6,346 nt of DNA from Streptosporangiaceae bacterium (GTDB lineage Bacteria; Actinomycetota; Actinomycetes; Streptosporangiales; Streptosporangiaceae), in NCBI GenBank assembly GCA_030050125.1, contig JASIJN010000073.1, positions 1 through 6,346 of the forward strand. The letters run 5' to 3'. The notes beneath the pieces were generated by a model, which worked only from the letters and a program-made list of their open reading frames with translations, was not told the origin of the DNA and ran no database searches. A program made the position numbers and the translations under genes. Positions 1 to 5,827 of this stretch are shown piece by piece (position 1 is the stretch's first letter; the number at the start of each line of letters is the position of its first letter).

Positions 1-1
1 C

Positions 2-508
2 GTCGGTGAGCTGGACCATCTCGTGTTCACCGCCGGGGACTCCGTCACGCCGCGCCCGCTCACCGAGATGAGCCCCGCTGAGGCGCGCGCCCTTCTCGAT
101 GTGCGCTTCTGGGGCGCAGTGGGGGTCATCAGGTCCGCGGCTTCGCGTATCCGCACGGGCGGCTCGATCGCCCTGACGACAGGGACGGCCGGGCAGCGGC
201 CGCTGCCTGGAGCCGCGCTAGCGGCCGCCGGCGCCGGCGCCGCCGAGGGTCTGGTGCGCGGCCTGGCAGCCGAACTCGCCCCGGTGCGTGTCAATGCGGT
301 GCGCGCCGGCGCAATCCGCACGCCGCTGTGGGACGGGGTTCCCGAGCCTCAGCGTGAGGCCGTCCTCGCCCGCCTGGCACAGCACACGCTTCTCGGCACG
401 ATCGGGGAGCCAGAGGAGATCGCCCTGGCCCACCTCTACCTGATGCAGAACCGCTACGTTACCGGGACAGTGCTCACTGTCGACGGTGGCCTGCTGCTGG
501 CCGGCTGA
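2..508 (+). CDS. Divergent SDR-family oxidoreductase, 5'-partial
   Basis: This is the C-terminal 168 residues of a short-chain dehydrogenase/reductase-like protein. The frame is open from the window edge, so the GTG at 23 is internal and the Rossmann nucleotide-binding N-terminus lies upstream. Visible SDR landmarks are HLVFTAG (the strand-4 NNAG equivalent), GGSIALTTGTAG (the active-site Ser strand, here Thr), AELAPVRVNAVRAGAIRTPLW (the conserved RVN and PG regions) and a C-terminal VTGTVLTVDGG. The helix that normally carries YxxxK reads AAAGAGAAEGL, so by alignment both Tyr and Lys are replaced by Ala. A subgroup of SDR-like proteins without the canonical catalytic residues is known (the Lin1944-like group), and this protein resembles it. 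It therefore probably keeps an SDR fold with altered or no classical reductase chemistry. Substrate is unknown. The C-terminus looks complete. Confidence 0.9.
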   Translation, partial: VGELDHLVFTAGDSVTPRPLTEMSPAEARALLDVRFWGAVGVIRSAASRIRTGGSIALTTGTAGQRPLPGAALAAAGAGAAEGLVRGLAAELAPVRVNAVRAGAIRTPLWDGVPEPQREAVLARLAQHTLLGTIGEPEEIALAHLYLMQNRYVTGTVLTVDGGLLLAG

Positions 509-613
509 CAAGCAGGCCAGCAACGGCACGAACACACCGACCCATTCACCGAAAACTGCACAGTTGACCATCGGCCGGCCAGGTCGCAACTCCGCGCCCC
601 CGATATGGCCGAA

Positions 614-1056
614 CCCCCCCGGCGCGGGATATCCGCCGGCGCCGCCGGCATCTCCTCCTGCTGATACGACCGCGCCACGCCCAGGTCAGCAGCGTCCGCC
701 AGGTCCCGGCCGCACGCGCATCCGCCCTGCGGGTAATGATCCTCGGTCCGGTCCGGGACCTCCCACCACATTGCCGCGCTCGGGCTGCCCGGCTGCTTGC
801 CCCGGTTCTCCGTCCGTTCCGCGGCCCGCCGCTGCTTGCGCGGCATCGTCCGCCCGGGCAGGTCATCCGCCGACGGCGGCATCGAGGAGTTCCCGCTGTT
901 CCGCGACCCCGCCCGCTCCGCCGAAGCCAGCCGCTCCCGCAGCTCAGCGACCAGCGCCTCCAGCACCGCGATCCGCTCCGCCTGCGCCGCGATCAGCGCA
1001 TCACGTAAATCCGCAGACGGTCCCTCCGGCGGCAGCACATCGGCCACAGCCCGCAA
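614..1056 (-). pseudogene. IS66-family transposase (TnpC type) remnant, N-terminal part
   Basis: The minus-strand reading has the typical actinobacterial IS66 transposase N-terminus. It starts with a helical coiled segment (AQAERIAVLEALVAELRERL, about residues 24-43). The Ser/Asn linker SRNSGNSSMPPSADDLPGR follows at 51-69, then a basic stretch with RKQRRAAER, then the zinc-binding-type GGCACGRDLADAADLG and YQQEEMPAAPA. Recognisable homology stops near 637. Just beyond is a run of seven C's (614-620 on the plus strand), after which no frame resembles a transposase. The DDE catalytic domain, roughly two thirds of a full IS66 transposase, is absent, so the copy is dead. A TTG at 1056 directly follows an in-frame stop; a GTG a few codons inside is an equally possible original start. 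No terminal inverted repeats could be paired around it. The plus-strand frames across this stretch are shadows. Confidence 0.8.
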
Positions 1057-1166
1057 TCATCCCCGAGACCACGCTCAGCCACCGCGGCAACACGGGACCC
1101 GCCACCAAGACGTAACCAGCGATCACCCGGCGCACGGCGCGCACCCGGCCCCCAGGCGAGTCCCGC

Positions 1167-1195
1167 TTGCCGGCCACCGCCATCGGTGCAATGAT
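1167..1195 (+). promoter_or_regulatory. Possible promoter of the VOC-family gene
   Basis: TTGCCG (1167-1172) is followed, after 17 bases, by AATGAT (1190-1195). This is a loose sigma-70-like pair that would start transcription about 20 bases before the ATG at 1223. The -10 element matches poorly, so this is a suggestion from spacing only. Confidence 0.25.
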
Positions 1196-1222
1196 CCGTG
1201 CCGCGCACCAGGGAAGGATGCC

Positions 1223-1594
1223 ATGGCGGCCAGGCTCGGCAACATCGCCTTTGACTGCGACGACGTGCTGAAGCTGGCGGCCTTCTGGTCGGCAGTGCTC
1301 GGCCGCCCGCTCGATAAGGGCAGCAGCGAGTTCTTCGCCTCCATCGGCGGATCCGACGGCGAGCGGCGGGAACCGGCCTGGTACTTCAACAAGGTGCCCG
1401 AGCCGAAGCAGGCCAAGAACCGCGTTCACATCGACCTGGTAAACCCCGACCCCGATGCCGTCAGCGAGCTAGTCCGGCTCGGTGCCACGGTCGTCGGCGA
1501 ACACCGCATACCCGGCCAGCGCTGGACCGTAATGCAAGACCCGGAGGGCAACGAATTCTGCATCGCGGCCAAGAGCTTCACCGGCTTTGACTGA
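1223..1594 (+). CDS. VOC/glyoxalase-like domain protein
   Basis: This is a complete 123-aa single-domain protein of the vicinal oxygen chelate superfamily, close to the Glyoxalase_6-like actinobacterial group. It starts with the beta strand NIAFDCDD (residues 7-14), followed by the helix LKLAAFWSAVLGRPL typical of VOC proteins. The second half has KNRVHIDL (65-72), LVRLGATVV, W101 and DPEGNEFC (106-113), which are hallmark motifs of the family. His69 and Glu111 occupy positions often used for metal binding in VOC enzymes, but metal use cannot be confirmed here. The ATG at 1223 is chosen because GGGAAGGA (1211-1218) lies at ribosome-binding distance; the open frame upstream is antisense to the transposase remnant. 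VOC proteins include glyoxalases, extradiol dioxygenases and antibiotic-resistance proteins, and this sequence does not say which. It stands alone, with no co-directional partner nearby. Confidence 0.92.
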   Translation: MAARLGNIAFDCDDVLKLAAFWSAVLGRPLDKGSSEFFASIGGSDGERREPAWYFNKVPEPKQAKNRVHIDLVNPDPDAVSELVRLGATVVGEHRIPGQRWTVMQDPEGNEFCIAAKSFTGFD

Positions 1595-1754
1595 CCCAAC
1601 AGCGGCAACGCCACCCTAGGCCATGCTGAGGAATCGCTACGCAGAGCATGTGATGTGAATGTTTACCTCCGATCATCTAACCTCAAGCGGCTCCTAAGCC
1701 AAGGTCTGCTGGACCTCGGGCGACGCATGATTGCCAGAAAGCGGCACGACAGCG

Positions 1755-1771
1755 AGCACCTAATGGGTGCT
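1755..1771. repeat. Perfect short inverted repeat (hairpin)
   Basis: AGCACC (1755-1760) and GGTGCT (1766-1771) are perfectly complementary around the loop TAATG. The stem is 6 bp and GC-rich. No T-run follows on either strand, so it is not a clear intrinsic terminator. It could be a protein-binding site or chance. Confidence 0.45.
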
Positions 1772-1838
1772 AGATGTTACCTGTCGCGATGATCGCCGGA
1801 TATAGGGATAGCTAGTATGGGACCCTTCGCTCATACCG

Positions 1839-2080
1839 TTACGCGCGGACGGCCTCGGCGCACAGATTAACCTGATCGTGCGCGGCCGTGAGCTCGCGGG
1901 TCGTCGATCGTGTAGCCGCGCATAACGGCGGCTATTCGCTCGCGAGCCGCACCACAGCCGTTGTCGCTGAGCGTAGTCGGCGGACGATCGGATCGAATAG
2001 GAATGCCTGCTGAACGAGTAGGCAGATGTAGAACGTCCGTTCCAGCGCCGAGACCGAGGGGTGCGGTGTGGCACTGACCG
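1839..2080 (-). pseudogene. Possible decayed gene, 3' part, with in-frame stop
   Basis: One minus-strand frame (codons beginning at 1934, 1841 and so on) reads protein-like in two adjacent blocks. The first contains ALERTFYICLLVQQAFLF and IVRRLRSATTAVVRLASE. After a single TAG at 1934-1932, the second contains TTRELTAAHDQVNLCAEAVRA and ends at a TAA (1841-1839). Both blocks are amphipathic and helical in character, with reasonable codon use, and the second reads like a genuine C-terminus. No start codon or ribosome binding site is present upstream, and the family is not recognised. If real, it is a truncated gene with one nonsense mutation. Chance is a serious alternative. Confidence 0.22.
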
Positions 2081-2108
2081 GAGCGTGCTGCCGGATTGGC
2101 TGTCTGGT

Positions 2109-2114
2109 TAAGAT
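2109..2114 (+). promoter_or_regulatory. Possible -10 box before the membrane-anchored protein gene
   Basis: TAAGAT fits the TANNNT -10 pattern and would place the transcript start near 2121, about 30 bases before the GTG at 2150. The sequence at -35 distance (GTGCTG, 2085-2090, 18-base spacing) is a weak match. Confidence 0.2.
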
Positions 2115-2149
2115 CCAAGAGAAGTTCCGGCAGGTCTAGCCTGTCTGGC

Positions 2150-2731
2150 GTGAATGGCGATCTCTGGTTCGGTGCGGCAACGACGCTGGCTGGCGCGACG
2201 CTGGCGGGGCTCATCAGCCTGGCGTTGAACCGGCAGCAGATAAGGGCTGCCCGAGACCAGCGGGCTGAGGATGACCAGCGGGAGCGGGACCGGCGCAGCG
2301 AGGACCGGAGGTTCACCGCCTACGCGGACTTCATCACGGGGGCGCGTACCTACCGGGACGCAATCCGGGCACTGACGACGGCACGAGTACCGGCCAAGGC
2401 GAGAGACGCCATCGACACTCTGGCGCAGGCCACCGGTCCCGCGTCTGCTGTCGTGTTTCTAATCGGCGAAAGCGAGAGGACGCACATAGCGTGCCGCGCG
2501 ATCCTCGCGACTATTGGCGAGGCCCAGACCGAGCTGCACGGGAAGGACACTGAGTGGTCGAGCGAGTGGTGGGCCGAGCTGAACACCAAGCTGGCGCGGC
2601 AGCTCCGCGAGTTCCAGGTAGCTGTCAGAGATGAGCTGGGAGTGGAGGGGATCAGCGCGTCTGTCATCCTCGATCGCGGGCTGGCTGGAAGGTCGCATGC
2701 TGGCATACCTTCACGGCGCCAGGATGGCTAA
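2150..2731 (+). CDS. Membrane-anchored hypothetical protein with charged helical domain
   Basis: This is a 193-aa protein of unknown function with a layout common among small actinomycete hypothetical proteins. A single hydrophobic helix follows the start directly (about residues 6-26, from WFGAATTLAGATLAGLISLA). Next comes a very charged, probably coiled-coil stretch (about 28-55, Arg/Asp/Glu-rich, with QIRAARDQRAEDDQRERDRR), which leads into RRFTAYADFITGARTYRDAIR. The rest is helical, with SAVVFLIGESERTHIACRAI in the middle and LARQLREFQVAVRDELGV near the end. The basic residues after the helix suggest an N-terminal anchor with most of the protein in the cytoplasm; this is inference. The GTG at 2150 is preferred over the in-frame TTG at 2096 because it starts the protein just before the helix, but neither has a strong ribosome binding site. 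No functional motif is recognisable. Confidence 0.75.
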   Translation: MNGDLWFGAATTLAGATLAGLISLALNRQQIRAARDQRAEDDQRERDRRSEDRRFTAYADFITGARTYRDAIRALTTARVPAKARDAIDTLAQATGPASAVVFLIGESERTHIACRAILATIGEAQTELHGKDTEWSSEWWAELNTKLARQLREFQVAVRDELGVEGISASVILDRGLAGRSHAGIPSRRQDG

Positions 2732-2949
2732 TCAGGCTAAGCTTTTCCGAGCCGAAGCGAGTGGTTGCTGAAAATTTCTCCCTGACTTCGGCCGCTTTCT
2801 ATAGTTGATCTTGATGTCAGGGCGGTGGCCTGCGGGTTCGTTGTCAGCTGCCGCGGAGGTCCCGGAAGGGGTGAGCGCACACATCAACCAATCTCTGCTG
2901 CTGGTGATGAGAGGAGAGGGCGCGCTGAGACTGGACGAATAGGCGGCGA

Positions 2950-3450
2950 TCAGGAATCCGGCGGGGTCGGCGGTCGCTTCGACCGGGGCCGCGCTGTGAG
3001 CGCTTCGCTGTAGTCGGGGCGCTGCAGCCACTTCCGCGCAGCCGCGTAGCTGAAACCCCGCTCCTGCAGCAGTTCCATAGCGGCGGCGCGCTTCTCCGTT
3101 ATCTCATCGCGGCTGATCAGGTGCGAGCGGATCTTTTCCAGCACGTCCGCGTCGACCTCGTAGCGAGTGCCGGTCTTGGGAGCGAACTGGTTCAGCAGCT
3201 TGTAGTAGCGGCGCTCCGAGACGCCGAGTCTCTCCCAGGGCTGGATCGCGCCATCTGCGGTCTTGCGGTGGTTGAGGATCGCGATCGTAGCCTTGCTATT
3301 CACATACCGGCGTGCCGCCTCGGCGCCCCTGGCCGGGTCAAAGCCCGGCTGCAGGAGCCCTTCAAACAGCAGCGCCGCTGCCGCCCGCGTGTCCGGCGCC
3401 CTGGTAGCGCGTGCGATCCGCTCGACAGCCTGTGGGTAGGCGGCCGCCAC
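2950..3450 (-). CDS. Uncharacterised protein with two HTH-like segments
   Basis: From the GTG at 3450 this gives 166 aa. The N-terminal part is helical (AVERIARATRAPDTRAAAALLFEGLLQ), followed by GAEAARRYVNSKATIAILNH. Two segments have a helix-turn-helix look: PWERLGVSERRYYKLLNQF (about residues 71-89) and MELLQERGFSYAAARKWLQ (about 125-143), both with the short turn and basic recognition-helix pattern. This suggests a DNA-binding or regulatory protein, but the family is not one I can name. The C-terminal tail is basic and Pro-rich, probably disordered. The start is doubtful. No ribosome binding site precedes the GTG, and protein-like sequence (FVHTRHYFGAHNPVERDHF) continues in frame back to about 3516, where there is no ATG, GTG or TTG. 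The frame stays open to 3822 but its far upstream part does not look coding. The gene is transcribed away from the 541-aa protein gene. Confidence 0.62.
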   Translation of the reverse strand: MAAAYPQAVERIARATRAPDTRAAAALLFEGLLQPGFDPARGAEAARRYVNSKATIAILNHRKTADGAIQPWERLGVSERRYYKLLNQFAPKTGTRYEVDADVLEKIRSHLISRDEITEKRAAAMELLQERGFSYAAARKWLQRPDYSEALTARPRSKRPPTPPDS

Positions 3451-3889
3451 AAAGTGATCACGCTCGACAGGGTTGTGAGCACCGAAGTAGTGGCGTGTGT
3501 GAACGAAGTTCGTGATTGCAGCGGGGCGTAAACGTTCGCAGACGTCAGGTCCCGGTCGACTCCTGGCGTTTGAGCGTGTCGCCGCTGCGCTGTTCGTCCA
3601 TGAACAGTACCGCTGGCAAGCATCGCTGCAGCACTCCCCGACGACGCTGCTCCGGCTGCGTGCGTCTCGCCATCCGTAGAACTTCGGATAGCAGCGATGA
3701 TGCTGGCCTGTGTACGCTGGTACCCGTCCCGTCCTCAAGTATGGGGAGATCTCACTTCTCGTATCGCGTGAAGCAACGATGTCAACGCTGTCCCTGAAGC
3801 CCGCCGATTCCCTCTCCAGCATTCAAGCAGGCTCAGGATTCTCGGTCTCGCCGAAGCAGGGAATGAGCGCGGACGGAGAGGAGAAAGTA
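3451..3889. other. Divergent intergenic region with uncertain 5' ends
   Basis: This lies between the start regions of the minus-strand HTH-like gene and the plus-strand 541-aa protein gene, so it should hold promoters for both. Part of it (up to about 3516) probably still encodes the N-terminus of the HTH-like protein. Both strands are open for long stretches, but those frames lack coding character. A 42-codon minus-strand frame (3673-3545, starting MARRTQPEQRRRGVLQR) has an ATG but no evident ribosome binding site. No promoter hexamer pair stood out. The last 35 bases are the leader and ribosome binding site of the downstream gene. Confidence 0.5.
3875..3883 (+). promoter_or_regulatory. Strong ribosome binding site fixing the start at 3890
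   Basis: GGAGAGGAG sits 6 bases before the ATG at 3890. It contains extended complementarity to the 16S 3' end at ideal spacing. The other in-frame candidates (3710, ATG 3779, ATG 3863) have no comparable site, so the start is placed at 3890 and the extra 60 upstream codons are leader. Confidence 0.8.
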
Positions 3890-5515
3890 ATGGAGCGGCC
3901 AGAACTTCAGCCTGAACCAAACGGGGGAAGGGAACCAAACGGGGGAAGGGAACCACCACCGCCAAAACCCCGCATTTTTATCACTCCTGCCGCTACTAAC
4001 ATCACACTTAACAGCGGCCAGAGCATTACCGTTAATTTTCTCTTAGAGAGGTTCGACATTGATGTCGCGGTCAATCTCGGCGTAGGGTCGGTCCCGCCAG
4101 GGGTAACGGCGGCGCTGTCTCCCCAGTCCCTGCCCGCGACGTCCCCCCAGCCCCTGTCCACGACCGGCGCGGACTTCTCCCTGACCTTGACTGCGGCGGA
4201 GAACGTGACGCCAGCCGAGGCGACGATCGAAGTCGGACTGGTGGACGCCGGCGGAGGCCTTTCCACGCTTGCGACGGTCACCGTGAACGCCGTGGCGTCC
4301 GGTCAGGTTCTGCCTGCCTACCACATCCTGACCCTGGTATACGCGCCGCCTGGTATGGCCGGCGGCACTAACACCTCGCAGGAGTCCACCTCGCAGGTGT
4401 CATATGCCGGCGGCAGCACGACCGGGACGACGGATTCGATCAGCAACTCGTTCAAACAGAGCGTTGACGTTAGTGTCTCGGCCACCGGCAGTATACTCGG
4501 CGTCTCGCTCGGAGTGAGCGGCGATTTCACTGCTTCGCAGACCGGGACCACGACGTCGCAAATCAGCATTAACAAGGGTGCCAACAATCAGATCATTGTT
4601 CCCGGGCCCGGCGCGGACGGCATCGACCACAGCTATGACCTGTTCTACCTGTGGCTTAACCCGCAGCTTAATGTGACCGTCGACCACCTGGGTAATGTAG
4701 CCTGGGGGATCGGGGTCAATGGGCAGGACATGCTGATTCAGTATGTCTACGCTGAATGGCTTCTGAATCCGAGCCTGATGCCGCCAGGCGTGGCCCAGGC
4801 CCTCGCCGCTGCAGGCCTCACTACGGCGGACTACGATCAGATCCTGGCCTGCAACCCCTTTTACGCCGGTGCCGCGACCGGTGACCCGAATAGAGTCGTG
4901 CCCATCGAGCCGGGTAGATTCGTGCTTACCACGCACAGCTTCCCGTACGAACCTCCGCTCGCTGCCGACGATCTAGTACCCACGATGACGTACGCGCTGA
5001 CGAGCGCCACGACCACTACTAATACCCAGCAAGTTCAGAATCAGTACGCGGTCAGCGCCAGCGTGAGTGCGGGATTCAATCTAATCTGGAAGGCCCTCGT
5101 CAAGGTCACCGGCACCTTGGAGTGGACGAACACGTCGACGTCCACGCAAACGACCGGATCAACGCAGCAGGCGAGCGTCACCGTTGGCGCCCCGGCCTTC
5201 GGGTACACCGGGCCCACCGATGTACTGGTGTACTTGGATACGGTCTACCAGTCGTTTATGTTCTCTTTTGCGACCGGGAGCCCGTCCGCGTCCGGCACGC
5301 TCACCGACAGCGCAGGCATTCCGGTTCCGAACACGGCGATAACACTTACCGTGGGCGGTATCACGCTGAGCACATTCACCAATTCGCGCGGCCAATATAA
5401 CTTCTACGGCGCGGCACCGGGTCAGGGAACGATCGCCGTCGAAAACCAGCAATTCACCGTGGCCGTAGGGGCAGGTGAACCGAGTTCGACGCTCCGCCTC
5501 AATGCTCCAGCATGA
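3890..5515 (+). CDS. Multidomain beta-rich protein, Ig-like plus carboxypeptidase-regulatory-like
   Basis: This is a 541-aa protein of unknown function. Residues 1-28 are a charged, Pro-rich linker with a duplicated EPNGGR unit. Residues 29-136 form a likely Ig-like beta domain (IFITPAATNITLNSGQSITV to LSTLATVTVNAVA). Residues 140-460 are a distinctive region opening with YHILTLVYAPPG. It has two Ser/Thr-rich, alternating beta stretches (about 160-230 and 370-432) around a better-ordered core, which contains GADGIDHSYDLFYLWLNP (241-258), NVAWGIGVNGQDMLIQYVY (269-287) and MPPGVAQALAAAGLTTADY (297-315). It closes with TDVLVYLDTVYQSFMFSF. Residues 462-538 match the carboxypeptidase-regulatory-like beta-sandwich pattern (GTLTDSAGIPVPNTAITL, then NSRGQYNFYGAAPG). 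No signal peptide or membrane helix is visible, and there is a single Cys. Long amphipathic Ser/Thr-rich strands are also seen in aerolysin-type pore formers, but that link is speculative. The AT-rich codons near the 5' end (ATT, TTA, AAT) differ from the neighbours and suggest transfer. Confidence 0.88.
   Translation: MERPELQPEPNGGREPNGGREPPPPKPRIFITPAATNITLNSGQSITVNFLLERFDIDVAVNLGVGSVPPGVTAALSPQSLPATSPQPLSTTGADFSLTLTAAENVTPAEATIEVGLVDAGGGLSTLATVTVNAVASGQVLPAYHILTLVYAPPGMAGGTNTSQESTSQVSYAGGSTTGTTDSISNSFKQSVDVSVSATGSILGVSLGVSGDFTASQTGTTTSQISINKGANNQIIVPGPGADGIDHSYDLFYLWLNPQLNVTVDHLGNVAWGIGVNGQDMLIQYVYAEWLLNPSLMPPGVAQALAAAGLTTADYDQILACNPFYAGAATGDPNRVVPIEPGRFVLTTHSFPYEPPLAADDLVPTMTYALTSATTTTNTQQVQNQYAVSASVSAGFNLIWKALVKVTGTLEWTNTSTSTQTTGSTQQASVTVGAPAFGYTGPTDVLVYLDTVYQSFMFSFATGSPSASGTLTDSAGIPVPNTAITLTVGGITLSTFTNSRGQYNFYGAAPGQGTIAVENQQFTVAVGAGEPSSTLRLNAPA
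3914..3949 (+). repeat. Two perfect 18-bp tandem copies inside the coding region
   Basis: GAACCAAACGGGGGAAGG occurs twice head to tail (3914-3931 and 3932-3949), and GAACCA begins a partial third copy. Each unit encodes EPNGGR, so the duplication keeps the frame and lengthens the N-terminal linker by six residues. Confidence 0.95.
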
Positions 5516-5638
5516 CGATCAGCCTGTCCCCGGCTCGGACCTCACGTTGGCCCGGGGTAACTGTGATCCGCCGGTGACCGCGCCCGGTTGGCTGGCAGGC
5601 TGAGGACGATAGCGGTCAGCCCGCGGTCCATCGACGCA

Positions 5639-5826
5639 TCACCATGCCGGCCTGGTCAGTGCCAGGGTGAGGCGGCGTAGGACGAGGTCTATGTCGGCTC
5701 GGGCCGCTGGCGCGTCGCCGGCCTGGGCGATGTAGAGGGCTGCCGCCTCGACTGCCCCGGGCAGGCCATAGGTTGGCTGCGGATCCTGGTGGAGATCATC
5801 GATGTCCCAGTCGGCAGGGAAGTCGC
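5639..5826 (-). pseudogene. 3' remnant of an unrecognised minus-strand gene
   Basis: The minus-strand frame ending at the TGA at 5641-5639 has strong high-GC coding character over its last 60 or so codons: DWDIDDLHQDPQPTYGLPG, then AVEAAALYIAQAG, then ARADIDLVLRRLTLALTRPAW. It reads like the helical C-terminus of a larger protein; I do not recognise the family. Upstream of about 5826 the frame stays open to 6016, but there it is only the antisense of the carotenoid oxygenase segment. The original 5' part therefore appears to have been lost at the same junction that truncated that gene. A genuine short protein starting inside the antisense region cannot be fully excluded. Confidence 0.5.
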
Positions 5827-5827
5827 G

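Larger units (their letters stand above)
1595..2149. other. Gene-poor stretch with decayed-looking sequence
   Basis: No convincing intact gene lies here. Base composition is visibly more AT-rich than the flanking genes. The stretch contains a short perfect hairpin (1755-1771), a weaker inverted repeat just after the VOC gene (CATGCT 1622-1627 with AGCATG 1645-1650, 17-base loop), and a possible decayed minus-strand frame (1839-2080). A 45-codon frame at 1655-1792, in phase with the VOC gene and starting GTG, has no ribosome binding site or recognisable similarity. The longer minus-strand frames crossing 1760-2316 look like chance openings. Confidence 0.6.

Noticed and set aside
797..1222. Long in-frame upstream extension of the VOC gene on the plus strand
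   Set aside because: It is antisense to the IS66 remnant, and the ribosome binding site at 1211-1218 with the ATG at 1223 explains the start.
1655..1792. 45-codon plus-strand frame starting GTG, in phase with the VOC gene
   Set aside because: It has a basic, helical-looking translation but no ribosome binding site or recognisable similarity, and its length is within chance expectation.
1867..2316. 149-codon minus-strand frame
   Set aside because: Its first half is antisense to the membrane-anchored protein gene and the rest has low-complexity Ser/Arg/Pro composition; it looks like a shadow.
2751..2792. GCCGAAG/CTTCGGC inverted repeat after the membrane-anchored protein gene
   Set aside because: The 7-bp arms are 28 bases apart and no T-run follows; too weak to call a terminator.
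3545..3673. 42-codon minus-strand frame with ATG (MARRTQPEQ...)
   Set aside because: It has no evident ribosome binding site and no family; a lost upstream exon-like part of the HTH protein was considered, but no frame links them.
5528..5557. CCCCGG/CCGGGG inverted repeat after the large gene, considered as a terminator
   Set aside because: The stem is only 6 bp with an 18-base loop and no T-run, so it is not a convincing terminator.
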